A stretch of DNA of 37,809 bases from Chloroflexota bacterium. GTDB taxonomy: Bacteria; Chloroflexota; Anaerolineae; Anaerolineales; UBA11579. The translations under genes and the position numbers were made by a program. Position 1 is the stretch's first letter; every line of letters begins with the position of its first letter. Positions 1 through 8,203 of the stretch are shown piece by piece. The stretch lies in contig VRUJ01000025.1 in assembly GCA_019456165.1 (NCBI GenBank), positions 23,856-61,664 on the forward strand. Reading direction: 5' to 3'. A model generated the notes under the pieces. It worked only from the letters and a program-made list of their open reading frames with translations, was not told the origin of the DNA and searched no databases.

Positions 1-522
1 AGCCGAGGAAGAACTTGTCACCCAACCTGAAGAACGGGGCGGCGATGCTCCCGAATGGGTAACGCAATCCGAACCAGAAAAAGATCCAACTGCTGAAATC
101 TCTGCAGATGCACCTGTGGAAGAAGAGATCCCTGCTCCCACAGAAGTAGGAGCAACTCATGACTTGAGCGATGAGGAAGATGCAATGGGTTGGCTTGAAA
201 GCCTGGCCGCCAAGCAAGGTGCAGCCGAGGAAGAACTTGTCACCCAACCTGAAGAACGGGGCGGCGATGCTCCCGAATGGGTAACGCAATCCGAACCAGG
301 TAAAAGTGTGTCTGCCGAAATCACCGCAGATGCACCTGTGGAAGAAGAGATCCCTACTACCACAGAGGAAGAGGCAACTCCTGACTTGAGCGATGAGGAT
401 GATGCAATGGGTTGGCTTGAAAGCCTGGCTGCCAAGCAAGGTGCAGCCGAGGAAGAACTTGTCACCCAACCCGAAGAACGAGGCGGCGATGCTCCCGGAT
501 GGGTAACGCAATCCGAACCAGA
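1..522 (+). repeat. 222-nt in-frame tandem repeat inside the TPR protein gene
   Basis: The segment starting AGCCGAGGAAGAACTTGTCA occurs at 1, 223 and 445, a period of exactly 222 nt or 74 codons. The linking part (GCAGATGCACCTGTGGAAGA) recurs at 104 and 327. Copies differ at only a few positions, so the duplication is recent or homogenised. The array probably continues upstream of the window. Confidence 0.9.
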
Positions 523-1435
523 AGCGGATCAACCAGCCCAACAGTCTGAAAAGTCCCCAGCTGCCGTCGAGGATACTCCCGCAGAAGATGCGCTAGATTG
601 GCTGGACAACTTAGGAAATGGGATTACTACCGAAGAACCCCAAAAAGAAGCCAGCATAAGTGATGATGACCTGGCCTGGTTAGAAGATCTAAGTGAAGGT
701 CCACCTGAAGCAGATCCTAAAAGGGATACAATTACACCTGAGGAAGGAATTCCAGCGAGGGAATCCCCCGAATGGTTACAATCCGTCAGCGAGGAAACTC
801 TCAAAGAAGAAACACCACCCAGTACAGAAAAGCCTGAAGATGATTCCCCTGAATGGCTTCCAGAGATTAGCGCTGAAACAGTAGAATCTGTTGATTTTCC
901 ACCTCAACCCCTGGATGAACCTACCGGAGAAGAGCAAGATGTTTTGGCTCGGTTAACAGACACTGCCCCTGAATACAGTGAGGTTGAGACCCAAGAAACC
1001 TCCACACCTGAAATTCCTACCTCTGAAATTCCTCAAATCCAAGCGGAACCCGAAATTACCAGCTGGGAGAGCGAGAGTTTTGAACCCAGTGCTTTACCAC
1101 AAGAAATCCAGGAAAAACCAAAAACCATTTCACCTAAACCCAAACAAATGGTTAAGAAAAAGAAACCTGCACCAAAGCGAAACTACAGCGCAGAATTAGC
1201 CAAAGCCCGAAATGCTCTTGGGGACGGCAAATTAGCTGAAGCAACCACAGGCTTCGGTAAATTAGTCAAAAGTGGGAAGTTTATTGAAGAAATTATCGCT
1301 GATATGCAAGCGGCCCTAATCAAATATCCCATCGAAATCTTGCTCTGGCAAATTCTGGGTGATGCATATATGCGCGCAGATCGTCTACAAGATGCCCTGG
1401 ATAGTTATACCAAAGCTGAAGATTTATTACGATAA
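1..1435 (+). CDS. TPR-containing acidic repeat protein, 5'-truncated by the window edge
   Basis: The frame is open from base 2, so the true start lies upstream of the window. The visible part is very acidic and Pro/Glu/Ser-rich and repeats short tryptophan motifs such as GWLESLAAKQG, PEWV and DWLDNL. The first 170 or so codons are long tandem repeats of 74 residues. A Lys-rich hinge (KKKKPAPKR) then leads to a C-terminal helical stretch of about 85 residues with TPR character, ending in ILGDAYMRADRLQDALDSYTKAEDLL. No signal peptide can be judged because the N terminus is missing. TPR proteins usually act as protein-interaction scaffolds; the partner here is unknown. A terminator-like hairpin follows the stop codon. 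Confidence 0.75.
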   Translation, partial: AEEELVTQPEERGGDAPEWVTQSEPEKDPTAEISADAPVEEEIPAPTEVGATHDLSDEEDAMGWLESLAAKQGAAEEELVTQPEERGGDAPEWVTQSEPGKSVSAEITADAPVEEEIPTTTEEEATPDLSDEDDAMGWLESLAAKQGAAEEELVTQPEERGGDAPGWVTQSEPEADQPAQQSEKSPAAVEDTPAEDALDWLDNLGNGITTEEPQKEASISDDDLAWLEDLSEGPPEADPKRDTITPEEGIPARESPEWLQSVSEETLKEETPPSTEKPEDDSPEWLPEISAETVESVDFPPQPLDEPTGEEQDVLARLTDTAPEYSEVETQETSTPEIPTSEIPQIQAEPEITSWESESFEPSALPQEIQEKPKTISPKPKQMVKKKKPAPKRNYSAELAKARNALGDGKLAEATTGFGKLVKSGKFIEEIIADMQAALIKYPIEILLWQILGDAYMRADRLQDALDSYTKAEDLLR

Positions 1436-1466
1436 AGTATATTTTACAACATCCCTTGTTTTACGG

Positions 1467-1492
1467 CTCGGGGTTGCTCCCCGAGTATTTTT
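1467..1492 (+). terminator. Rho-independent terminator after the TPR protein gene
   Basis: A 7-bp stem, CTCGGGG (1467-1473) and CCCCGAG (1479-1485), encloses the loop TTGCT and is followed by TATTTTT. It lies 32 bp after the TPR gene stop and just upstream of the ndk ribosome site. Confidence 0.7.
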
Positions 1493-1514
1493 AATTACAT
1501 TTTAGGAGCTGATA

Positions 1515-1967
1515 GTGGAACAAACTTTAGTACTTATCAAACCAGATGCGGTTCAGCGTAGTCTATGTGGTGAAATTACTTCGCGTCTAGAACGCCGCGG
1601 GCTGCGCTTAGTGGCTGCGAAATTTATGTGGGTAAGCCAGGAGCTCGCCGAAACACATTACACGATTCATAAAGGCAAACCTTTCTATGATGGTTTAATA
1701 AAATACATAACCTCTTCACCAGTAATGGCTATGGTTTGGGAGGGACCAGATGGGGTAGCAGCGGTTCGGCAGACAATGGGTGCTACTAGGCCAACCGAAG
1801 CAGCTCCTGGCTCGATTCGCCACGATTTTGCTTTAGATGTTGGTCGTAATCTAACGCATGCGTCTGATACACCCGAAAATGGGAAGAAAGAGGTTGAACT
1901 TTGGTTCTCTCCCGATGAGATCGTATCCTGGGATAGAGATACCGACCGTTGGATATTTGAGGGCTAG
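1515..1967 (+). CDS. ndk: Nucleoside diphosphate kinase
   Basis: This enzyme moves the gamma-phosphate from ATP to other nucleoside diphosphates through a phospho-histidine and keeps nucleotide pools balanced in the cytoplasm. The 150-residue protein has the family N terminus EQTLVLIKPDAVQRSL. It also has the active-site motif NLTHASD, with the phosphorylated histidine at about residue 115, preceded by GSIRHDFALDVGR. The length is normal for bacterial Ndk. The start is GTG with TTAGGAG about 5 nt upstream. It converges with the rsfS series on the other strand. Confidence 0.97.
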   Translation: MEQTLVLIKPDAVQRSLCGEITSRLERRGLRLVAAKFMWVSQELAETHYTIHKGKPFYDGLIKYITSSPVMAMVWEGPDGVAAVRQTMGATRPTEAAPGSIRHDFALDVGRNLTHASDTPENGKKEVELWFSPDEIVSWDRDTDRWIFEG

Positions 1968-2000
1968 TTACAAATCTACTAAATTCTTAGTTATTTCAGT

Positions 2001-2336
2001 TCACTGTACATGGAGCAGTATTTTCCCTCGCGTCCAGAGCTTCTCTAACTGGTAATATTCCCGTTGGTCTGGAGAAAAAATATGCAGGACAATATCTCCG
2101 AAATCGGCCAGCATCCATCCATCTTGAGGAGCACCTTCAATTTTGGTTCGCAAGTTGTAACGGTTACGAATTTCCCTTTGGGCTGCATCCATAAGAGCCT
2201 GCAACATTCGATTGCTCGTGCCGGAACAAATCACGAAGTAATCTGTAAATGGAGCGATATCTATTAAATCGAGGAGCAGAATCGCCTCCCCTTTTTTGTC
2301 CTCTAATACGTCAACTAGCGTGCGAGCGATTTCCAA
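2001..2336 (-). CDS. rsfS: Ribosomal silencing factor RsfS
   Basis: RsfS (DUF143/Iojap family) binds ribosomal protein uL14 and blocks subunit joining when nutrients are short. The family features are visible: LEDKKGEAILLLDL near the N terminus, TDYFVICSGTSNRML in the middle, and GAPQDGWMLADFGDIVLHIF followed by REYYQLEKLW at the C terminus. The coordinates assume a TTG start (MEIARTL). An in-frame CTG at 2345 sits closer to an AGAGGTG ribosome site and would add three residues, so the exact start is uncertain. It is the last gene of the minus-strand series and follows thpR with almost no gap. Confidence 0.93.
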   Translation of the reverse strand: MEIARTLVDVLEDKKGEAILLLDLIDIAPFTDYFVICSGTSNRMLQALMDAAQREIRNRYNLRTKIEGAPQDGWMLADFGDIVLHIFSPDQREYYQLEKLWTRGKILLHVQ

Positions 2337-2354
2337 TGCGTCCAGTGTTCACCT

Positions 2355-2951
2355 CTAACTTGCAGAATTATTGATCATGAAAGGGGTTGAGAATAGCCTA
2401 GTATACACTGCCCCACCAGGCTTTAATTCGCTGCGGAATAAACAAATTTCCGAGATGTGGGCTACTCCTAAAAAGCCCACTTTTTCCTTTTGTAATACCT
2501 GACTGATCATCCTAATATTATCAGAATTTGCGCTGCGAGAAACCCGACCCACTGTGAGGTGGGCTGAATAAGTTCGTTTATCAGGTGCATATCCCAAACG
2601 GGCTGTCTCTGTATCAATCCTGCGCTGAAATATTTCCAACTCATCGGGAGCTTCTACCCCCACCCAGGCTACTCTTGGGTGTTTCATATTGGGATACACC
2701 CCTAACCCGCCAATGCTAATATCAAATGGCTGCTGACTACCCGCATGGGTTTTCAGGATCTCAAAGACCATTTCAAGGCTTGCTTCGGAAACATCTCCCA
2801 AAAATTTTAACGTCAGATGGATATTTTCTACAGGCACCCAACGTAAGGGTAACCCTTTCAAATGTGCCTGGAGGTTTCTGGAAACATGTTCCAGTTTTTC
2901 GTGAAATTCATCTGGAAGCTCAGTAGCGATGAAAGCGCGTAAGACAGCCAT
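2355..2951 (-). CDS. thpR: RNA 2',3'-cyclic phosphodiesterase (2H family, LigT-like)
   Basis: Two HxTx motifs define the 2H phosphoesterase fold: HLTLKFLGD (His at about residue 45) and HLTVGRV (His at about residue 131). The N terminus MAVLRAFIATELPDEF and the 198-residue length fit ThpR/LigT, which opens 2',3'-cyclic phosphates on RNA and was first described as a 2'-5' RNA ligase. The start codon directly abuts the stop of the response regulator gene upstream, so the two are probably cotranscribed, with rsfS next. Confidence 0.93.
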   Translation of the reverse strand: MAVLRAFIATELPDEFHEKLEHVSRNLQAHLKGLPLRWVPVENIHLTLKFLGDVSEASLEMVFEILKTHAGSQQPFDISIGGLGVYPNMKHPRVAWVGVEAPDELEIFQRRIDTETARLGYAPDKRTYSAHLTVGRVSRSANSDNIRMISQVLQKEKVGFLGVAHISEICLFRSELKPGGAVYTRLFSTPFMINNSAS

Positions 2952-3353
2952 TTATTCGTTGTCGGATTTATTTTGAGCAGCTTGAAAAGAGTCTTCCAAG
3001 GCTTTTTTCAAATCTAAATAACTTACCGGTTTCGATAAATATTCTGTCGCGCCCGCTTCAAACCCATCCTTTATATCAGAAGGTAAGGATTTCGCGGTGA
3101 CTACGATCACAGGTATATCTTTTAACGTAGAGTTTTTTCGTATTTCGCGGAGTACTTCTAATCCGGAGATTTCAGGCATCATTACATCCAACAACACAGC
3201 ATCTGGTTTCTCTGATTCTAGCAATTCAAATGCCGAAGTAGATGCATGACTTGTAACTACCCTGAAACCCACCAGGTTCAACATTTCTGCGAACATATCA
3301 GCGGTATCGCTCTCATCCTCTACGACGAGTATCAACTTCTGTTTATCGTCCAT
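2952..3353 (-). CDS. Single-domain response regulator
   Basis: A stand-alone receiver domain of 133 residues. Acidic residues are seen in LVVEDESDT, the phosphoacceptor Asp at about residue 56 in AVLLDVMMPEISG, the conserved Thr in IPVIVVTAKS, and the Lys in YLSKPVS. There is no output domain, so it would act by binding another protein, as CheY or Spo0F do. The start at MDDKQKL is chosen because a longer version (to 3416) adds 21 residues unlike any receiver domain. The ribosome site is weak for both. No kinase is adjacent. Confidence 0.88.
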   Translation of the reverse strand: MDDKQKLILVVEDESDTADMFAEMLNLVGFRVVTSHASTSAFELLESEKPDAVLLDVMMPEISGLEVLREIRKNSTLKDIPVIVVTAKSLPSDIKDGFEAGATEYLSKPVSYLDLKKALEDSFQAAQNKSDNE

Positions 3354-3444
3354 TTTTTTTTCGCTGTAAAGCCAAACTTGTGATCTGTAACTAAAAAAAT
3401 AGCATAAAGTGGCCATAATTGCAAGAACAAATCCAACAAATTCG

Positions 3445-4785
3445 TTAAGTTGCTGATTCAGAATCGATCAACCGATGGTAATCAGATAAAGTATTGACGT
3501 CGATTTCTAAGGAAGAATCCAACCACGGAACCCAAGTAACCCTATAATTGGGGAATATTGCTCTACCACCAACATCTCCATTAATATTCTCAAGATCTTG
3601 GAAAGTGATCCGATCAAACAGGACAGGATTGGCACGCTGCCCATTTACTTGGGGGGCTACAATAGGAGCCATCGTGTTGGCGTGTGTAGAAATAAGAGCG
3701 CGCAATAATGTGACTGGAATTTGAGGTTTGTCCACAACTATAAATATTACTGCCCCAGTTTCAGCAGGCAGCGAGCGCAATCCAGTTTTCACCGAAGTAC
3801 TCTGTCCCTGCTGCCAAATTGGGTTGTTTGTGATCGTAATCGGTAGATCTGATAACACCTCATTCACTTTATTGGCATGGGCTCCAGTAACTACCACGAC
3901 CGGAGATAAACCCGCCTCTAGAGCAATCTGGGCAATATGGCGTACAAAAGGTTGGCCTTTCCAATCTAACAATTGCTTGGGTTCTCCCAGGCGTGTGGAA
4001 CCGCCTCCAGCCAGTACAACGCCCGCCACGGGTTGGTAAACCGCCACCACCCCCCTTTTTTCTAAATCAGTCCCCAAATCGGCTGCTACAACCACCTCGT
4101 AGACCTTCAATAAATCTCCAGCTAGGTTTTGGATATGGGATTCTTTCTCTGGAGTATTTACCTGGTTCATCAATAGCAGTTTTCGCGTTTGGGCAGGGAT
4201 GTTTTTCAATCCCCCTTGTTTATGTGACAATACCTTCACCAGGACTTGGGAGGTGATTTTCTCACCAAGTGACAAACCGGCTAGTTGTGCAAAACGCTTT
4301 GGTCTGTGCACATGCTCATCACCCAGTGGCATTCCTAGTCCCGAAAGCCCGGCCACAACTACGACTGTGGTCACAAAATCGGGTATCGCAGGTTCATGCT
4401 CAGCTGGGGCTTTCAATGGTCGTTGCCGAGAACCATCCGCTTCGATCAATAATGGCCAGTTATTTTCCGCAGCTAGTTTATGCAGTTTATCAAGGCTTTT
4501 TGCATCCAAGCCTCCAGCCCGTCCATCCTCTCCCACTGATCCAATTATTAGATTCACTCCGGGTATTATTTCTTGTACCAGGCCGGCTATTTGGGAATGC
4601 CGCTCGATTATGAAATGCTTATCTGCCAGGGAGAACTGGAATTTGGCTAAATGGGTTGATGCGCTGACCAAAACCTTCCCCCCTAATTCACGGGCTATCT
4701 GAAATAGCGCAGTGGTCTTGCCCCCAGCGCCCACCAAGGCCAAGCGAGCTTGTGGCCCCAATCGTAAAGCTTGAATTAATTCCAC
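3445..4785 (-). CDS. YqeC-MocA fusion: Se-dependent hydroxylase accessory protein plus Moco nucleotidyltransferase
   Basis: Two domains are joined. Residues 1 to about 245 match YqeC, with a P-loop-like LALVGAGGKTTALFQIA and LLIEADGSRQRPLKAP. Residues from about 255 match a MobA/MocA-like nucleotidyltransferase: VAGVVLAGGGSTRLGEPKQ (nucleotide-binding loop), NNPIWQQGQSTSVKTGL, VDKPQIP and GDVGGRA. MocA-type enzymes attach CMP to molybdopterin. YqeC is known from gene neighbourhoods of selenium-dependent molybdenum hydroxylases. The start codon lies 1 nt from the yqeB stop, giving one transcription unit. No hydroxylase structural gene is in view, so the client enzyme must be elsewhere. Confidence 0.88.
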   Translation of the reverse strand: MELIQALRLGPQARLALVGAGGKTTALFQIARELGGKVLVSASTHLAKFQFSLADKHFIIERHSQIAGLVQEIIPGVNLIIGSVGEDGRAGGLDAKSLDKLHKLAAENNWPLLIEADGSRQRPLKAPAEHEPAIPDFVTTVVVVAGLSGLGMPLGDEHVHRPKRFAQLAGLSLGEKITSQVLVKVLSHKQGGLKNIPAQTRKLLLMNQVNTPEKESHIQNLAGDLLKVYEVVVAADLGTDLEKRGVVAVYQPVAGVVLAGGGSTRLGEPKQLLDWKGQPFVRHIAQIALEAGLSPVVVVTGAHANKVNEVLSDLPITITNNPIWQQGQSTSVKTGLRSLPAETGAVIFIVVDKPQIPVTLLRALISTHANTMAPIVAPQVNGQRANPVLFDRITFQDLENINGDVGGRAIFPNYRVTWVPWLDSSLEIDVNTLSDYHRLIDSESAT

Positions 4786-4786
4786 T

Positions 4787-5596
4787 TCAATCCCAAAGTT
4801 TGTTGCGTATGTCTGTTTGTGTCAACACAGCCTCCAATACACCCCCGCCAATCGCTAAAGCCTTATCGGAAATTCGCGTGCAGTAGCTGGGGTCATCGCG
4901 TGGATCCAGATCCCCGATCTTCATACCAGCCAGCACTTGCATACCTTCTCGCAGCATACCCCGGAGTACGCCTGTAAAAGGAGCGCTTATTTCCTCCCCA
5001 TTAACTTTCGCAATAATTTCTCCCTGTTCTAAATGAAGGCATATTTCAGTATGAACTTTTAATAATCCATCGATTGGAGCGCGTAATACTCGGTCAACCT
5101 GAAATTTCGAAATTGATCCAGGAATGCCCGTATTAGGAATTGCTGACCCTTCCCAGAGTACGCGTCCCAAGAAATGCCCTCGTTGAGTTTCAACCACCGC
5201 GTGGCAGTTCTCGCTCGCGATAAAACCTGGCCCTAAACCGATCACCAGTGGGGCTGAGTCTATTGCCAGGTCCGGCGGTTGCTTTGTCATGCGAGCATCT
5301 ACAAGCACCAAGGGCTGTAAATCTTGGATTATTTCTGCGGCAGGGTCTATGATTACTGGAATTTCGCCAGATTCGATAACTTTCTGAACTTGTTCAATAT
5401 CTTCCACCAACTGGGCGGTAATGCCCTCTACAGTTCGGGTTCCCTCGTATACAGCGTCCGAAAAGGAAACCAGGCGGCGCACAGCTAATGGTTGGGGTAT
5501 TTCGGTGATCAGCACCCGCATACCCGCGCGCACCAGACGCAGGGCCACCCCACTGGCCAGGTCACCCCCACCACGTAGCAAAATAAGTGAGGACAT
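4787..5596 (-). CDS. yqeB: Selenium-dependent molybdenum hydroxylase system protein YqeB
   Basis: The protein starts with a nucleotide-binding-like loop (LILLRGGGDLASGVALRL), then EIPQPLAVRRLVSFSDAVYEG, VIIDPAAE and VIGLGPGF. This pattern and the 269-residue length match the YqeB/EF2563 family, found with yqeC and mocA in genomes that place labile selenium in molybdenum hydroxylases. The C-terminal half has a lipoyl-like hairpin feel (GEIIAKVNGEEISAPFTGVLRG). The exact biochemical role is not established. It lies between the hydrolase gene and yqeC-mocA with gaps of 1-3 nt. Confidence 0.88.
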   Translation of the reverse strand: MSSLILLRGGGDLASGVALRLVRAGMRVLITEIPQPLAVRRLVSFSDAVYEGTRTVEGITAQLVEDIEQVQKVIESGEIPVIIDPAAEIIQDLQPLVLVDARMTKQPPDLAIDSAPLVIGLGPGFIASENCHAVVETQRGHFLGRVLWEGSAIPNTGIPGSISKFQVDRVLRAPIDGLLKVHTEICLHLEQGEIIAKVNGEEISAPFTGVLRGMLREGMQVLAGMKIGDLDPRDDPSYCTRISDKALAIGGGVLEAVLTQTDIRNKLWD

Positions 5597-5599
5597 ATT

Positions 5600-6484
5600 C
5601 TAATTTTCCAGGAATTTGATCAAGATGGGATTAACGACCTCAGGCGCTTCATAATGAGGAATGTGTCCAATCTTATCAATGGGGTGGAATTCAGTTTGAG
5701 GGATAGCTTCTAGCATCAATGCGCTATTCTCAAAAGGCACAGTTTTATCTTCGCGCCCCCAGAATAGCAGCACACGGCGATCCTGGCGCCCAATTTGTTT
5801 GTAGGTTTCCAAGGCATCCCCCAACATACCATTGCGTTTACTGGACAGCAGAGCGCGTTTAAAGCCCTTATATTCCATCTGCGAGCGATAACGGTCTATA
5901 AATTGCTCGACCAGTGGAGGGTCATAAAAATCGCTGGCCATTCCTTTTAATAAACTCTGGCTGCCGAAAATGCTAAAGAACACCTCTCCAATTAACGGGA
6001 ACATCACTAACTTGAGCGTCAGAGGCAAATCCAGCTTAAAACCTGCCGGGTCGGTAAATACCAGCTTGTCAGCCCGTTCAGTATGACGAGAAGTGAAATC
6101 ACCGACTATCACGCCGCCCATGGAAAGCCCTACCAAATTCACAGGCTTACGCATCTCCAGAGCATCCAGCAAGTCGAGTAACTGCTTGGTGAACAGGTCC
6201 ACATTATAGCGTTTATTGGGACGGTCTGAGTAGCCGCGCCCAAAAAGATCATAACGCAGCACACGGAAGCCAACCTGCGTGAGAGCTTCATAGGTTGGAT
6301 CCCAAATGTAAAAGGGTATTGAAAACCCGTGCACCAAAACAACGAGCTTCCCCCCGCTAGGACCGCCAAGTTCATAATGCGTGACTCCACCTGGCAATTC
6401 TACGAATTGCCCAGGTAAGCTGGCGCGGCTTGATGCATTCAGAGTTTTAGTCTCGCCACGAAAAGGGAATTCAAATTTAGGCAT
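5600..6484 (-). CDS. Alpha/beta-fold hydrolase
   Basis: A 294-residue alpha/beta hydrolase. VVLVHGFSIPFYIW forms the oxyanion region, NLVGLSMGGVI is the nucleophile elbow (Ser), and RVLLFWGREDKTVPF and KIGHIPHYEAPE supply the expected Asp and His. VLRYDLFGRGYSDRP is typical of the family. There is no signal peptide, so it is cytoplasmic. The substrate cannot be read from sequence; homologues include esterases and lyases. It is the first gene of the minus-strand series; its product has no obvious link to molybdenum or selenium. Confidence 0.88.
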   Translation of the reverse strand: MPKFEFPFRGETKTLNASSRASLPGQFVELPGGVTHYELGGPSGGKLVVLVHGFSIPFYIWDPTYEALTQVGFRVLRYDLFGRGYSDRPNKRYNVDLFTKQLLDLLDALEMRKPVNLVGLSMGGVIVGDFTSRHTERADKLVFTDPAGFKLDLPLTLKLVMFPLIGEVFFSIFGSQSLLKGMASDFYDPPLVEQFIDRYRSQMEYKGFKRALLSSKRNGMLGDALETYKQIGRQDRRVLLFWGREDKTVPFENSALMLEAIPQTEFHPIDKIGHIPHYEAPEVVNPILIKFLEN

Positions 6485-6629
6485 AACAGCTTCTCAAACG
6501 GAGCTATTATACCCAGCATTTGGGGGTCAATCCACTAAAACCCAAAAGGCCTCTCCCGGTATTGAGTCTTAGGGGTAGTCGCGCTACAATTGGGATGTAA
6601 TGTCACCATTAATATCCCAGGAGACCATC

Positions 6630-7112
6630 ATGGAAGAACTCTCCACCAAAGAACAAGTTTCCGAAAGCATGATCGCCGAGTATGAACGCTTGAAAGCGCA
6701 CGTCGCGGGAATCTCGCCCCAAGAGATGGCCAGGCCGGGGGTGGTGGGTGAGTGGGCGGTCAAAGATATTTTGGCGCATTTGACTGCCTGGGAACAGATA
6801 TTCATCGGTTGGTACCAGGCCGGCCTGCGCGGCGAGAAGGTAGAGCTGCCTGTTCCAGGGATGACCTGGGCGCAGATGGATGAACTCAACCGGGAGATCT
6901 TTGAAGAACACTGTGATGATGGATTTGAGAAGATATTGGCCGATTTTGACGCCTCCCACCAGCAGATCCTCGAAATCACCAAAACTATGCAGGAGCAGGG
7001 CATGTTCGCTCCTGGACATTTCCCCTGGACTGGCGAGGACACGCTGGCCTATTACCTGCGCGAATGCAGTGACATCCATTATGATTGGGCCATCCAAATG
7101 ATGGAAAAATAA
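6630..7112 (+). CDS. DinB/ClbS-like four-helix bundle protein
   Basis: A 160-residue helical protein resembling the ClbS/DfsB branch of the DinB superfamily. EWAVKDILAHLTAWEQIF carries the conserved His-containing helix and DIHYDWAIQMM ends the fold. DinB-type bundles often bind a metal through three histidines and act in thiol-dependent transfer, hydrolysis or self-resistance; no specific role can be assigned here. The start at 6630 is chosen because CAGGAG lies 6 nt upstream; a start at 6600 would add ten residues. It is a monocistronic gene closed by a strong hairpin. Confidence 0.8.
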   Translation: MEELSTKEQVSESMIAEYERLKAHVAGISPQEMARPGVVGEWAVKDILAHLTAWEQIFIGWYQAGLRGEKVELPVPGMTWAQMDELNREIFEEHCDDGFEKILADFDASHQQILEITKTMQEQGMFAPGHFPWTGEDTLAYYLRECSDIHYDWAIQMMEK

Positions 7113-7115
7113 AAA

Positions 7116-7155
7116 AAATCTGAAGCAAGTTCATCCTGAGACCTGCTTCAGATTT
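7116..7155. terminator. Bidirectional terminator hairpin
   Basis: AAATCTGAAGCA (7116-7127) pairs perfectly with TGCTTCAGATTT (7144-7155), giving a 12-bp stem with A-rich and T-rich flanks. It sits just after the stop of the DinB-like gene and downstream of the convergent minus-strand gene at 7207, so it can serve both. Confidence 0.7.
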
Positions 7156-7206
7156 ATGGAATTTGGATTAAAAACTAATTCTAACCCGGGGGAATGTTAT
7201 CCTTAA

Positions 7207-8034
7207 TTACTTAATTATCACATCTACGCTTTCAACTTGTCCTCGCCTGCGGCGGATGATGATAATTACGCTGAATCCTAAGACAAGAAGCACAATACAA
7301 CACAAACCTACGAGGCAGTAATAGACCCAAGAGACTGCACCGGCCATGAAACGGTCAATGAATCCACCTTCACCGTCTTCCTCAGAGATTGCTACAGTAT
7401 CAGGCTCTGAAATAAGCTCTGGTTCTGCTTCAGCTGTTTGAGTTGCTGGTGGTGGGGAAGTGGGCGTGGGGGTAGGTTCTGGTGGTGTGGTTGGGGTTGG
7501 GGTTGGTTCTGCTGCTGGTAATGGAGAGGAAATCAAAGTGCTTGAATCGCACTGCACCTCACTGGCATCCACCACCAAAGTACCGTTCAAACCAGTATTT
7601 ATCTCGTTCCCACTGGGGTCAACCACTACGTCAGCCCATCCATAATTTCCATAATCCCAAAGTCCCCGGTAGATAAATGTTTTGCCGTCTTCACCCACCA
7701 TGCCGGTATATGACCAGCCGTCAGCAAAATCAACGGTCATTAGGCTGCCATATGGCACCATGCTCAAGTCATAAGTAAAACCCAAGATGCCCAGGCTTAA
7801 GGCGCCATTGAATAGAGGGTCTGAAGTGTCAATATCAGGGTAATCACCCCAATCGGGGAAATGGACAACTCCGTAACACTGATCTAATATGTACTCATTA
7901 GACTGAAGGCGCGGGGCTGGGTTGGCTTCTGCAAAAGCAAGCGTGCTGGTAAATGATAGCGCCAGAATAATTATTGTGAGGTATCCGATGCGGTGTAAAA
8001 AATGATTAATGAATTGTTTGTTTAATCCACTCAT
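7207..8034 (-). CDS. Secreted, C-terminally membrane-anchored protein of unknown function
   Basis: The protein begins with a signal peptide (hydrophobic IGYLTIIILALSFTSTLAFA, likely cleaved after AFA). A globular part of about 140 residues rich in Asp, Gly and Trp follows (FADGWSYTGMVGEDGKTFIY). Then comes a Pro/Thr spacer (PTPTPTTPPEPTPTPTSPP) and a single C-terminal membrane helix (YYCLVGLCCIVLLVLGF) ending in RRRR. The topology is therefore an outside domain held by a stalk. I do not recognise the globular domain. No tight operon partner is present. Confidence 0.75.
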   Translation of the reverse strand: MSGLNKQFINHFLHRIGYLTIIILALSFTSTLAFAEANPAPRLQSNEYILDQCYGVVHFPDWGDYPDIDTSDPLFNGALSLGILGFTYDLSMVPYGSLMTVDFADGWSYTGMVGEDGKTFIYRGLWDYGNYGWADVVVDPSGNEINTGLNGTLVVDASEVQCDSSTLISSPLPAAEPTPTPTTPPEPTPTPTSPPPATQTAEAEPELISEPDTVAISEEDGEGGFIDRFMAGAVSWVYYCLVGLCCIVLLVLGFSVIIIIRRRRGQVESVDVIIK

Positions 8035-8203
8035 GACATATCTCCTTCAATTTTCTGGTGGGGCTAAAAGTATAAATTGGATGTGGTTTGTACGATTATA
8101 TAATAAAACCCAGATTTTTCCAACTGAATTGTATCAAGCCCGTACTTATGGCAAATGGAAATTAACTATGTTAGATAACAGGAATTAGGTATAATCCAGC
8201 GGT

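Noticed and set aside
4199..4702. Long plus-strand ORF of 167 codons opposite yqeC-mocA
   Set aside because: It is antisense to a clearly conserved gene, has no ribosome site and a low-complexity translation.
6584..7097. Two long minus-strand ORFs opposite the DinB-like gene
   Set aside because: They are antisense shadows of a gene with family motifs and a good ribosome site.
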